Shown here: positions 17,441 to 25,575 of the stretch, one piece after another
Layout of the letters: the number at the start of each line of letters is the position of its first letter
How positions within the stretch are numbered: position 1 is the first letter of the stretch
Source of the DNA: Cytobacillus depressus
GTDB taxonomy: Bacteria > Bacillota > Bacilli > Bacillales > Cytobacillaceae
Direction: 5' to 3'
DNA length: 64,000 bases
Assembly (NCBI RefSeq): GCF_008923245.1
Contig: NZ_WBOS01000006.1
Coordinates: forward strand, 124,001-188,000
Program-made: the position numbers and the translations under genes
The notes under the pieces: generated by a model
What the model saw: the letters and a program-made list of their open reading frames with translations, nothing else
What the model was told of the DNA's origin: nothing
Database searches by the model: none

Positions 17441-17881
17441 TTATTTAAGTTTTTTATACATCACAATATGTGGGCCAATAGGGGGATAATCAAAAACTTC
17501 ACCATGTATGTTAAAGCCTAATTTATTATAGTACCCCTCTACTGAGGTTCTTGCTTTGCACCAAATAAAATCGATGCCCTGTTCTTTTATTAAATTTTCG
17601 GCGTAGTTTACAATTGCTCTTCCAGCGCCTAACATTCGATATTCCTCAAGTGTAGCCATTTGCCTTAAGCGATATTGTCTTTCAATAGGGAAATCCGGAT
17701 TCTTATCGGCAATAAAGGATGCAACGCTAATTAGCCTACCTTGATAAAATGCGCCAATATGAAATGCGTTATCTTCGTGGTCTGTATCAAACTTGCTATG
17801 CTCAATTGTTTGATGTGGACGCAGGACTGTATGTCTAAGACTATAAGTCATTTCCGGTGTAATTTTTCTAACCTCTATCAT
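17441..17881 (-). CDS. GNAT-family acetyltransferase
   Basis: 146 aa. The acetyl-CoA loop is RQMATLEEYRMLGAGRAIVN and the downstream helix-strand is YYNKLGFNIHGEVFDYPPIG. The N-terminal MIEVRKITPEMTYSLRHTVLRP is typical of a small Bacillus subgroup annotated only as GNAT. It would use acetyl-CoA in the cytoplasm; the acceptor is unknown. The gene stands alone, divergent from the Nudix gene at 18027 with about 145 bases between. Confidence 0.85.
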   Translation of the reverse strand: MIEVRKITPEMTYSLRHTVLRPHQTIEHSKFDTDHEDNAFHIGAFYQGRLISVASFIADKNPDFPIERQYRLRQMATLEEYRMLGAGRAIVNYAENLIKEQGIDFIWCKARTSVEGYYNKLGFNIHGEVFDYPPIGPHIVMYKKLK

Positions 17882-18026
17882 GTTTATCCTCCGATCTTTG
17901 GAATTGAATGAATAAATAATTCTCTAATAGCTCTAGTAATCCTGCCTATTATAAAAAGTTTTACAGAGAAGGAAATTTGTAAATTTTGAAGAAGTAAAAA
18001 GAAGAACTAATTGGAGGTACTTAAAA

Positions 18027-18460
18027 ATGTTTATTGTAAATGTTGAAGGTGCTATATGGAAAAATGACAAATGGCTAATCATTGAAAGACATATGCAAGA
18101 GGAACATGCTGGCGGTCTACTTTCTCTTGTTGGAGGTAAAGTGGATAAAGAAGGGAATTCAGCTGATATATTAGAAAGAACGATGAAGCGAGAGATTTTT
18201 GAAGAGGTCGTGTGAAAGTAAAAGACCGGTTACATTATGCATATAGTACATCTTTCATAACGGATACTGGTGAAAATGTTGTGGACGTTGTTTTTCTTTG
18301 CGAACATGATTCTGGTGAAGCATTTCCTAAAAGTCCTAATGAGGTAGCTCAGGTATTATGGTTATCTGCCGAAGACATATTTAACCACCCTAAATCACCT
18401 ATTTATTTGAAAGAAAGCATTAAACGTGCTGAATCGTTAATTCGAACTTATTCATTATAA
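18027..18460 (+). pseudogene. Nudix hydrolase gene broken by a 1-base deletion inside the Nudix box
   Basis: ATG 18027 follows TTGGAGG. The first part ends ...LERTMKREIFEEVV and stops at 18213-18215, exactly where the Nudix box (GX5EX7REUXEEXGU) needs its Gly. The second frame resumes as VKVKDRLHYAYSTSF and runs to 18460 (in-frame GTG/ATG-like entry at 18212). Restoring one G near 18210 gives a continuous protein of about 144 aa. The Glu-rich catalytic helix is complete except for the break point. The histidine phosphatase gene 27 bases downstream may still be expressed from the same transcript. Confidence 0.8.
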
Positions 18461-18486
18461 AAAATGATAAAATTGGAGCGGTTTTT

Positions 18487-19026
18487 TTGAAGAAAATTTA
18501 TGTTATTAGGCATTGCGAAGCAGAAGGGCAGCCACCTGAATCAATGCTTACAGATAAAGGTATTCAACAAGCGTTCGATTTAGCTGAGTTTTTCTCAGAA
18601 ACTAAAATCGATAGGATTATTTCCAGTCCATATAAACGTGCAATTGATTCTATACAGCCACTTGCAAATCAATTAAATGTTGAGATTGAGATTAATAGAA
18701 ATTTGGCAGAACGTGTACTGAGCACCATAAATCTTTCGGATTGGCTTGAAAAGCTAAGAGCAACCTTTGAGGATATGGACGTGAAATTTGCGGGTGGCGA
18801 GTCTAGTCGAGAGGCAATGAAACGAATCGTTGAAGTTGTAGAAGAAATTTTTAACGGTATCAATGAAAATACCATTATCGTAACACATGGAAATTTAATG
18901 TCTTTGCTTCTTATGCATTTTAATAAAAACTTTGGATTCAATGATTGGGAAAATCTAAGTAATCCTGATGTATTTCTCTTAAAAAATGAAGGGAATAAAG
19001 TAAGCTTGGAACGATTGTGGGAATAA
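18487..19026 (+). CDS. histidine phosphatase-family protein
   Basis: 179 aa from TTG 18487, preceded by TTGGAGC. The phosphoglycerate-mutase-type active site is YVIRHCEAEG (Arg8, phospho-acceptor His9), with SSPYKRAIDS near residue 47 and the second His in IVTHGNLMSL. These enzymes form a phosphohistidine intermediate and hydrolyse phosphate esters; substrates range from phosphosugars to nucleotides. The gene follows the broken Nudix gene with 26 bases between, suggesting both acted on related small molecules. Nothing identifies the substrate. Confidence 0.88.
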   Translation: MKKIYVIRHCEAEGQPPESMLTDKGIQQAFDLAEFFSETKIDRIISSPYKRAIDSIQPLANQLNVEIEINRNLAERVLSTINLSDWLEKLRATFEDMDVKFAGGESSREAMKRIVEVVEEIFNGINENTIIVTHGNLMSLLLMHFNKNFGFNDWENLSNPDVFLLKNEGNKVSLERLWE

Positions 19027-19077
19027 GAAAGCTTGTAGTCGAATTTTGTTAATTATCCAAATTGTGGAGGTTTAGAA

Positions 19078-19503
19078 ATGAATGTGGATATCTTAAGAGT
19101 AGGGACTATCTATCTACCAGTGGCTAATGTGGAGCTCTCCGCGAAATGGTACGTGAGCAAACTAGGTGCTGTGTTAACTTATCAAGACGAAAACAAAGCT
19201 ATTCTAAACTATGCAAATCAAAGTATATTTCTTGTTGCGTCTCAGGAAAACCAAAGCTCTAACTTTATTGATATTAACGGCGAAGAACGTTTTTCAATAA
19301 CCTTTGAAGTTAATGGGATTGATGCTTTAGAAGCGCTTCATAAGGATTTTATCGCGAAAGAAATAAAAGTTGGAGAAATAGAAGATAGAGGGCATCCAGG
19401 AAGGAACTTTGTATTTCAAGATTTAGATGGAAATAAATTTGATATATGGAGTGAACTAAGTCCAATTTTTAAAGAGAAATATTTTGGTACCTATGAGCTT
19501 TAG
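19078..19503 (+). CDS. VOC-family (glyoxalase/bleomycin-resistance fold) protein
   Basis: 141 aa; ATG 19078 follows TGGAGG. The pattern of a metal-site fold is visible: IYLPVANVELSAKWYVSKLG at the start and FQDLDGNKFDIWSE near the end, both conserved in VOC proteins. Members range from glyoxalases to antibiotic-binding proteins; specific chemistry cannot be assigned. It lies 51 bases after the histidine phosphatase gene and ends at the terminator at 19576. Confidence 0.85.
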   Translation: MNVDILRVGTIYLPVANVELSAKWYVSKLGAVLTYQDENKAILNYANQSIFLVASQENQSSNFIDINGEERFSITFEVNGIDALEALHKDFIAKEIKVGEIEDRGHPGRNFVFQDLDGNKFDIWSELSPIFKEKYFGTYEL

Positions 19504-19575
19504 AATCAGCTATTTCTAAATAGGTTGCAGGAAGAAGTGTTAGCGCACATATTATTTAGTAATTTTGCAAGAATT

Positions 19576-19611
19576 AAGGCTTGATCGTTTATACGACCAA
19601 GCCATTATTTA
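19576..19611 (+). terminator. terminator, insertion site of a group II intron
   Basis: GGCTTGATCGT (19578-19588), loop TTAT, ACGACCAAGCC (19593-19603), one A-C mismatch, then ATTATTTA. A near-identical hairpin lies at 25072-25105. The GTGTG of an intron begins 8 bases after the stem. Confidence 0.75.
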
Positions 19612-19728
19612 GTGTGCTCGGCAAGTCTAACAGCTAGGTGGTGAAAGTCTACTACATGCTTGGTAGTGGGAACTGTTAGCGAAAGGCAAGGGTGTCTATC
19701 GTGAGGTAGAATCTGAAGGAAGCCGGAC
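19612..19728 (+). ncRNA. 5' remnant of a group II intron (bacterial class C-like)
   Basis: The sequence starts GTGTG (the GUGYG 5' splice-site consensus) and continues with AGCTAGGTGGTGAAAGTC, GGCAAGGGTGTC, GTGAGGTAGAATCTGAAGGA and AGCCGGA, which I recognise as domain I of bacterial group II introns. It breaks off after AGCCGGA. No reverse transcriptase gene, domain V or 3' end is present, so it cannot splice or move. Its position directly behind a terminator hairpin is the known target choice of class C introns. Family assignment rests on recalled consensus. Confidence 0.7.
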
Positions 19729-19734
19729 GAGTTT

Positions 19735-19872
19735 GCTAATAAAAACGATTCGGAGGACTTGATTCAAGAAGTGTTTATTCGTGTTTTGAACAGCTTGTCT
19801 AATTTTAATACAGTTAGCTTAGAGACCTCGATTTTTTCAATAGCAAAACATACCCGCATTGACCATTATTTA
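19735..19872 (+). pseudogene. remnant of an ECF-type RNA polymerase sigma factor (region 2)
   Basis: A frame without a start reads NKNDSEDLIQEVFIRVLNSL, then a short divergent linker, then SIFSIAKHTRIDHYL. This matches sigma-70 region 2.1-2.4 of ECF factors (D.EDL.QE.F..V...L and TW.F.IA.NT.IDH.R). Regions 4 and the N-terminus are missing. It begins a few bases after the truncated group II intron, so both were probably cut by the same rearrangement. Confidence 0.7.
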
Positions 19873-21287
19873 ATACCATATTTAATGCATTTCTCATAAA
19901 AACTTGTTTTACTAATTTGTAATAATTTTGCTGCCTCCTGCTTATTTCCATTGGCAGCTTGCAGTGATTGTAGAATTGAGTTTTTTTCAACTTGGGTCAA
20001 GATGTCTTTTAGAGGCTGAATAGGTATGGATGCTGTTTCACTTGATGCAACTGTTTTTGATTCTAAATCTGTAAAAACTCCATCATCTAATGGCTGATCC
20101 CGAAGATAAAGTGGAAGATGCACCGATTCAATTTTATTCCCATCCAAAACATTTATGGCTCGCTCTAACACATTTTCAAGTTCTCGAATGTTGCCAGGCC
20201 ATGAATGCTGTTGAAGCCTTTCGATCACTTCAGCAGATAATACAAGTCCTTGCCGGTGAAATTTCCGTTCAAGTTTTTTCAAAAGACTAGCAGAAATGAA
20301 ATGAATGTCTTCCTTTCTTTTCCTAAGTGGTGGGATTTCGATTTTAATTACATTTAATCGGTAGTATAAATCCTGGCGGAACTTTCCTTCTTCCACCATC
20401 TTGTCTAGATCTCTGTGTGTAGCGGCGATAACACGAACATCGACAGAGATTGAATTTTGCCCGCCAATTCTTTGCAGTTCCTTTTCCTGCAGGACTCTCA
20501 AAAGTTTGCTTTGCATCGTAAGCGGCATATCTCCAACTTCATCAAGAAAAATCGATCCATTATTAGCAATTTGAAATAGTCCCTTTTTCCCCCCTTTTTT
20601 TGCTCCTGTAAACGCTCCATCTTCGTAGCCGAATAGTTCCGACTCTAATAAATGTTCAGGAATTGAGGCACAGTTAATGGGTACGAACGGAAAGGCTGCA
20701 CGTGTACTATTATGATGTATCGCATGGGCGAATAATTCTTTGCCTGTACCAGACTCGCCTAATAGCAATACCGCTGATTGACTTGCGGAAATTCTTTCAG
20801 CAAGTGATTTTGAAGCAACAAATGCGGGGCTGCTGCCAATTAAATCATTAAAGCTATACTTACTTTGCAGCTCCTTTTCAAATTTCCTTTTGTAATACTT
20901 AAGTTCTTCTAAAAGAGATTGAATTTTTGATTTGTAAGCCAACCATTCTTCCGGATTACGAAACGTTACTGTTCCAAGGGCTCCTACCAATTCTCCATCA
21001 ACAATAAGCGGAAAACGGTTAGCAATCATCTCACTCCCATTAATCGACTGAACAGATGCGAATTCAGTTTGTCCCGTTTTTGCTACAATATGCATTCGCG
21101 TGTTTTCGATAACTTCTTGAACATTCCTGTCTAATGCATTTTTAACAGTCGTACCTAAAAACTCACAATAGGCTGAATTAATGTAGCGAATCATCCCTTC
21201 TCGATCGACAACAACGATTCGTTCTGCAGATAAATTAATAATTTCCTCAAGCCATTTATATGGAATAGTAGAAATTCCTAGGTTCAT
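19866..21287 (-). CDS. sigma-54-dependent enhancer-binding regulator (PAS-AAA-Fis HTH)
   Basis: 473 aa from ATG 21287, preceded by AAAGGTG; the longer ATG at 21323 overlaps a TATAAT-like promoter box and is unlikely. Order: PAS domain (about residues 10-105, RIVVVDREGMIRYINSAYCE), sigma-54 AAA+ domain with Walker A GESGTGKE, the RpoN-contacting GAFTGA loop, Walker B IFLDEVGDM and the arginine finger region RLNVIKIEIPPLRKRKEDI, then a Fis-type helix-turn-helix (NKQEAAKLLQISKTSFYEK). It would activate the -24/-12 promoter at 23947-23962 driving the GntP permease and 3-hydroxybutyrate dehydrogenase genes just upstream. The PAS domain may sense the inducer. Confidence 0.92.
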   Translation of the reverse strand: MNLGISTIPYKWLEEIINLSAERIVVVDREGMIRYINSAYCEFLGTTVKNALDRNVQEVIENTRMHIVAKTGQTEFASVQSINGSEMIANRFPLIVDGELVGALGTVTFRNPEEWLAYKSKIQSLLEELKYYKRKFEKELQSKYSFNDLIGSSPAFVASKSLAERISASQSAVLLLGESGTGKELFAHAIHHNSTRAAFPFVPINCASIPEHLLESELFGYEDGAFTGAKKGGKKGLFQIANNGSIFLDEVGDMPLTMQSKLLRVLQEKELQRIGGQNSISVDVRVIAATHRDLDKMVEEGKFRQDLYYRLNVIKIEIPPLRKRKEDIHFISASLLKKLERKFHRQGLVLSAEVIERLQQHSWPGNIRELENVLERAINVLDGNKIESVHLPLYLRDQPLDDGVFTDLESKTVASSETASIPIQPLKDILTQVEKNSILQSLQAANGNKQEAAKLLQISKTSFYEKCIKYGIK

Positions 21288-21442
21288 AGTATTTTTCACC
21301 TTTAAAAACATATTTAGGTACATTATATCAAAGTTATGAAAAAAGTTTCATTTTGATCAGAAAATACCAAATATTATAATTGCTGTATATCCCTAAACCG
21401 AAATTTTCCACCAAAAAAATCATAGTGGAAGGGTATTAGGCA

Positions 21443-21476
21443 GAAAAAAGAACCTTATTAAATAAAATAAGGTTCT
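21443..21476 (-). terminator. terminator of the permease-dehydrogenase operon
   Basis: On the minus strand AGAACCTTATT (21476-21466) pairs with AATAAGGTTCT (21459-21449), followed by TTTTTTC. It separates the dehydrogenase gene from the regulator gene, which has its own promoter. Confidence 0.8.
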
Positions 21477-21486
21477 AAAGACATTC

Positions 21487-22272
21487 CTATTGAACAGTAT
21501 ATCCTCCATCAAGAACGACAGCCTGCCCTGTAACCCCTTTTGCTTTATCACTGGCTAAAAAAACAGCATAATCAGCAATTTCCGTAACTGATAATAGTCT
21601 TTTTTGGGGGACTAGTGGAAATAATACTTCCTCTATGACCCTATCAAGAGGAACATTTCTTGTTGCAGCCAAGTCTTCTAGTTGATTCCTTACGAGTGGG
21701 GTATCCACATAACCCGGACATAGGGCGTTTACCGTAATCCCATGAGGAGCTCCTTCTAATGCCGCTACTTTTGTTAATCCGATAACTCCGTGCTTTGCAC
21801 TGTTATAGGCCGCTTTTCCTGAAAATCCAATCAGACCATTAATGGATGCCATATTAATAATTCTTCCAAAGCCTTGTTTTTTCATGAAAGGAAATACGTG
21901 TTTAATCCCAATAAAAGGAGCTGTCAGCATAACATTCAGTAAAAGTGTAAATTTTTCTGTAGGAAATTCCTCAATTGGTGATACATACTGCAGCCCTGCG
22001 TTATTCACAAGAATATCGATGCTTCCTAATGATTCAAATGCTTGGTTAAGGCTGTTTTTATACTCATCCTCGTTCGTCACATCACAAGGAGCTGATAGAG
22101 CAATAACTCCTTGTTCATTCAGATCAGCAACAACCTTTTCACTGCTTTCTCTATTCAAGTCCGAAATAACAATTTTTGCTCCCTCTTGTGCAAAAGTTCT
22201 TGCAATTTCGAGTCCAATCCCACTTGCTCCGCCTGTAATAAAGGCTGTTTTTCCTTCTAATTGCTTTCCCAT
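21487..22272 (-). CDS. 3-hydroxybutyrate dehydrogenase (SDR family)
   Basis: 261 aa. It shows the short-chain dehydrogenase hallmarks: NAD-binding TGGASGIG (residues 13-20), NNAG at 90-93, catalytic Ser143, Tyr156 and Lys160 (YNSAK). The full pattern, including ALCPGYVDTPLVRNQ and the C-terminal GQAVVLDGGYTVQ, fits bacterial D-3-hydroxybutyrate dehydrogenase, which oxidises 3-hydroxybutyrate to acetoacetate with NAD. It follows the GntP permease gene by 104 bases on the same strand, like the yxjC/yxjF pairing of B. subtilis. Expression is likely sigma-54 dependent through the shared promoter. Confidence 0.9.
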   Translation of the reverse strand: MGKQLEGKTAFITGGASGIGLEIARTFAQEGAKIVISDLNRESSEKVVADLNEQGVIALSAPCDVTNEDEYKNSLNQAFESLGSIDILVNNAGLQYVSPIEEFPTEKFTLLLNVMLTAPFIGIKHVFPFMKKQGFGRIINMASINGLIGFSGKAAYNSAKHGVIGLTKVAALEGAPHGITVNALCPGYVDTPLVRNQLEDLAATRNVPLDRVIEEVLFPLVPQKRLLSVTEIADYAVFLASDKAKGVTGQAVVLDGGYTVQ

Positions 22273-22376
22273 ACTTTTTCCCCCATTTTACAATAATAAT
22301 TATTTGTGGTTTGCCAGCAATTCCGTGGTATCTCTAGCTAGTAAGGTCTCCTTACTAACTAATCTTCCGCTTTTCT

Positions 22377-23819
22377 TTATACAATCCCGAATAATGTGTA
22401 AAGTGCAATGATAAAGAAAACAGCAAGTGTTTTAATGATTGTTATGGCAAAAATATCTCGATACGATTGTTTATGAGTTAATCCGGTAACAGCAAGCAAA
22501 GTAATAACAGCTCCATTGTGTGGAAGTGTATCCATTCCACCGGATGCCATCGAAATAACGCGGTGCATGACCTCTGGTGGAATATTAGCCGCAGCAATCG
22601 CCTTGTTGTATGTTTCAGCCATTGCACTTAAAGCGATGCCCATCCCTCCTGAAGCTGATCCTGTAATACCGGCAAGAGTGGTGGTTGTAACAGCACCGTT
22701 TACAAGCGGATTTGTAAACGTACCAGATATTCCGTTACTGATAAGTGCGAATCCTGGAAGAGCCGCAATAACCCCACCAAATCCATACTCTGAGGCAGTA
22801 TTCATAGTGGCTAGCAGTGATCCGCCAATACTTGTATTCAGACCTTCTTTAAAATTAGTCATTACACGTTTCCAATCATAGGCAATAGTCGTAACAATTC
22901 CCACAATTAAAGCAATTTCAACAGCCCAGATAGCTGCAACGCTTGACACATCGATAACTCCAAGAGCGTCCAAGCCTACCTTGGAAAAATCAAATCCTTC
23001 AGGGTACCATTTAGGTATATTCGTAACAAAGACTTTATTCATGACTCCAACTAAAATAAGCGGAATAAAAGCAAGAATTTGACGTATAAGGGGCTGATTC
23101 GTTGATAATTCCGGAACGGGCTCTTCTTTATGGGCCAAATTTGACCTTTCGGCAGCTGAAGCTGTTTCAGTTCCAAATCCGAAGTATCCCTCTCCAGCTT
23201 TCTCAGCCTTTTTACGCCGCGACTCAAGATATAAAAGCCCAACAAAAAGGACAAATAATCCACCTAAGATACCTAATACGGGTGCAGCATAAATATCTGT
23301 TTTAAAGAATGAGACAGGAATAACGTTTTGAATTTGCGGTGTTCCTGGAAATGCATCCATCGTAAAGGTGAAAGCACCTAATGCAATTGTTCCCGGAATA
23401 AGGCGTTTGGGAATATTGGCTTCCCTAAACAATTGGGCAGCAAATGGGTAGATAGCGAAAACAGCAACGAATAAACTTACTCCGCTATATGTTAAAATTG
23501 CTCCCAATAGAACGATGGCCAAAATTGCTCTTTTTGCCCCGATTGCCCGGACAATTGTTTTTGCGATAGACTCAGCAAGGCCAGACATTTCTACAACCTT
23601 CCCGAAAATAGCTCCTAATAAAAACACTGGAAAATAATTTTTAATAAATCCAACCATCTTATCCATAAAAACGCTAGAAAAAAACGGTAATACGTGACTA
23701 GGGTCTGTCAATAATACGGCAAGTAATGCACAAATCGGTGCGAATAAAATAACAGAAAACCCACGATAAGCCACAAACATTAATAATCCCAATGACAAGA
23801 GAATAACGATTAAATCCAT
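22377..23819 (-). CDS. GntP-family permease, probable 3-hydroxybutyrate importer
   Basis: 480 aa with about 12 hydrophobic helices. GntP-family features include GAIFGKVVEMSGLAESIAKT near residue 70, GITGSASGGMGIALSAMAE and MASGGMDTLPHNGAVITLL. Family members move gluconate, other organic acids or hydroxybutyrate with protons. The neighbouring dehydrogenase and B. subtilis YxjC-like order favour 3-hydroxybutyrate; that is inference. ATG 23819 follows AAGGGGGA. A sigma-54 promoter lies about 115 bases upstream of the start. Confidence 0.88.
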   Translation of the reverse strand: MDLIVILLSLGLLMFVAYRGFSVILFAPICALLAVLLTDPSHVLPFFSSVFMDKMVGFIKNYFPVFLLGAIFGKVVEMSGLAESIAKTIVRAIGAKRAILAIVLLGAILTYSGVSLFVAVFAIYPFAAQLFREANIPKRLIPGTIALGAFTFTMDAFPGTPQIQNVIPVSFFKTDIYAAPVLGILGGLFVLFVGLLYLESRRKKAEKAGEGYFGFGTETASAAERSNLAHKEEPVPELSTNQPLIRQILAFIPLILVGVMNKVFVTNIPKWYPEGFDFSKVGLDALGVIDVSSVAAIWAVEIALIVGIVTTIAYDWKRVMTNFKEGLNTSIGGSLLATMNTASEYGFGGVIAALPGFALISNGISGTFTNPLVNGAVTTTTLAGITGSASGGMGIALSAMAETYNKAIAAANIPPEVMHRVISMASGGMDTLPHNGAVITLLAVTGLTHKQSYRDIFAITIIKTLAVFFIIALYTLFGIV

Positions 23820-23946
23820 GCAAATCCCCCTTGTTCTATTAAACTTCCGAATTTTTATAACTACTGCATTAAGTAAGCGTTTACAATTAACGCGACCCTC
23901 CTTATCCTATCATCTCTCTTGGAAATCCCATAGCACTATATAGTAT

Positions 23947-23962
23947 TGCAAGTTCCATGCCA
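23947..23962 (-). promoter_or_regulatory. sigma-54 (-24/-12) promoter of the permease-dehydrogenase operon
   Basis: Minus-strand sequence TGGCATGGAACTTGCA matches the RpoN consensus TGGCAC-N5-TTGCA with one change. GG is at plus 23961-23960 and GC at 23949-23948, with the correct spacing. Transcription would start near 23936. The neighbouring enhancer-binding protein supports the call. Confidence 0.88.
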
Positions 23963-24425
23963 ATAATCACCTAATTCGGAATCTTCTATATAACAGGTTT
24001 TCTGAGGTGGAAGTGCTCTACTAAATTAAAAAGGCTGTTTTCGTAAACTTTACTGTTTGCAATTACTGGAATATAGCTCCTATAAAACCCTGAATAAAGT
24101 ATTTCTTTAGGGTCCATTTGAACTGCTCTATAAGCTCTTGAATATAGTTTTTCACCAGTTGCGGTCCAAATGAAACAAATAGGGAGTCATAGAAACGGAA
24201 TATACAGTTGTTAGTAGTTGTGCATAATTGAATCTTTATTTGATTAATATTATTAAAAAGTAAAACATCAGAAAAGAGCCATTTATAAAACAATGCTTAA
24301 TATAGAAATTTCCTTTTATCCGGAATTTCCTAATATAATATTCCGGAAATGTGGAATATTCCTGTTTTCCGGAATCAGATCTCGTGTGTACAGAAAAGCA
24401 TCTAAACTTAAGTGAATAAAATTTT
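23963..24425. other. upstream region with CCGGAA repeats and coding-like debris
   Basis: No intact gene is supported here. On the minus strand from about 24190 to 23993 a start-less open frame reads GEKLYSRAYRAVQMDPKEIL and on, protein-like but not recognised. Between 24317 and 24374 three CCGGAA motifs occur, with AATATTCC (24337-24344) facing GGAATATT (24353-24360). These are candidate binding sites for the enhancer-binding protein, although about 380 bases from its promoter, which is far but possible with DNA looping. Confidence 0.35.
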
Positions 24426-24451
24426 AAAAACCCCCTAATAGGGGTTTTTTT
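24426..24451 (+). terminator. terminator-like hairpin
   Basis: AAAACCCC, loop CTAATA, GGGGTTTTTTT. No intact gene ends just before it on the plus strand; it may belong to a lost gene. Confidence 0.6.
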
Positions 24452-24610
24452 ACGTTCTATTTAAGCTTCATTCAAGATTCATAAAGATTTATTTTTAGAT
24501 ATCCCGATACTATTCACTTGATAGGTCATAACCCAAGAGAGTAAAATATCTCCCAAATGAAACAAAATGTATTATGATAATAAAAATTGAATTTTTCGGA
24601 GTGAATCATA

Positions 24611-25057
24611 ATGGAAAATCACAATTCAAAAGAAGTACAAGCTGTCTATAAACAACTGCTAGAAGCATGGAATAATCGCGATGCTCGCGGAATGGCTGAT
24701 TTATTCACAGAAGATGGTGAAAGCATTGGATTTGATGGCAGTCAATCAATAGGCAGAGGAGAGATTTTTTTGCATCTTGAACCAATCTTTATTAACCATC
24801 CGACTGCTCGGTTTATTAGCAAAGTAAAAGAAGTGTATTTTCTGAGTTCTGAGGTCGCACTTTTGCGTGCAATTGCTGGCATGATACCGCCGAATCAATC
24901 AGACATTAATCCTAAAGTAAATACACACCAGACTCTTGTAGTTGTAAAAAAGGAAGGAAATTGGCGGATACAGCTGTTTCAAAATACTCCTGCCCAGTTT
25001 CATGGAAGACCCGAGTTAGTCGAACAAATGACAGATGAATTAAGAGAATTATTATAG
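24611..25057 (+). CDS. SnoaL-like/SgcJ-type NTF2-fold protein
   Basis: 148 aa. ATG 24611 follows CGGAGTG. The start VQAVYKQLLEAWNNRDARGM, then LFTEDGESIGFDG and the C-terminal VVVKKEGNWRIQLFQNTPA, are the conserved outline of SgcJ/EcaC (DUF4440, SnoaL-like) proteins. These small cone-shaped alpha+beta barrels include isomerases and many proteins of unknown role. No partner gene is close. It ends at a strong terminator (25072-25105). Confidence 0.8.
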   Translation: MENHNSKEVQAVYKQLLEAWNNRDARGMADLFTEDGESIGFDGSQSIGRGEIFLHLEPIFINHPTARFISKVKEVYFLSSEVALLRAIAGMIPPNQSDINPKVNTHQTLVVVKKEGNWRIQLFQNTPAQFHGRPELVEQMTDELRELL

Positions 25058-25071
25058 TTGTTTTGAAACAA

Positions 25072-25105
25072 TAACGGCTTGATCGTTCATACGACCAAGC
25101 CGTTA
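25072..25105. terminator. terminator, near-duplicate of that at 19576
   Basis: TAACGGCTTGATCGT, loop TCAT, ACGACCAAGCCGTTA. The core differs from the 19578-19603 hairpin at one loop base. Confidence 0.75.
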
Positions 25106-25149
25106 ATTATGTATGTCTTAGGTAGTTGAGATTGTTTAATAGAAAAAAA

Positions 25150-25575
25150 TTAATGTTTGCCTTCCGTGTAAATTTGGAAGGTGACACCAAATTTATCCGT
25201 TACGCTACCGTAAGCAGGGCTGAAATGTGTTTCTTGTAAAGGGATGCCCACTTGTCCGCCATCTTGTAGTGACTCAAAAATTTGGTGTGCTTGATCTGCA
25301 TTGCTTGGAGTAACACAAATGGTTACTTGCGTTCCAACTTGATGAGGTTGACCAGGGAGAACGTCAGAAAACATAAGTTCTTCTTCTCCAACTTTTATCG
25401 TAGCATGTGCGACAAGATCTTTTGCTTCCTCGGGTAAAGGGAATTCCGGGTTAGGAGGCATTTGTCCAAATGTGAGAATTCCCATCACTTCAGCATTAAA
25501 CACCTTCTCATAAAATTCAATTGCTTCTTTTGCGTTTCCATCAATCATTAAATACGGTATGAATTTAAATGACAT
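25150..25575 (-). CDS. PhnB-like VOC-family protein
   Basis: 141 aa. MSFKFIPYLMIDGNAKEAIE followed by FYEKVFNAEV and the C-terminal PAYGSVTDKFGVTFQIYTEG is the standard pattern of PhnB/YjdN-type VOC proteins (once misnamed 3-demethylubiquinone methyltransferase). They form dimers with the glyoxalase fold; function is mostly unknown. The gene converges with the SnoaL-like gene across the terminator at 25072. Confidence 0.85.
   Translation of the reverse strand: MSFKFIPYLMIDGNAKEAIEFYEKVFNAEVMGILTFGQMPPNPEFPLPEEAKDLVAHATIKVGEEELMFSDVLPGQPHQVGTQVTICVTPSNADQAHQIFESLQDGGQVGIPLQETHFSPAYGSVTDKFGVTFQIYTEGKH

Noticed and set aside
22516-22881. plus-strand 121-codon frame opposite the GntP gene
   Set aside because: Antisense shadow of a strongly hydrophobic, well conserved gene; no ribosome site.
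24063-24293. minus-strand 76-codon open frame as a gene
   Set aside because: No ribosome site and AT-driven composition; a different frame through the same DNA looks more protein-like, so I list the region only as debris.
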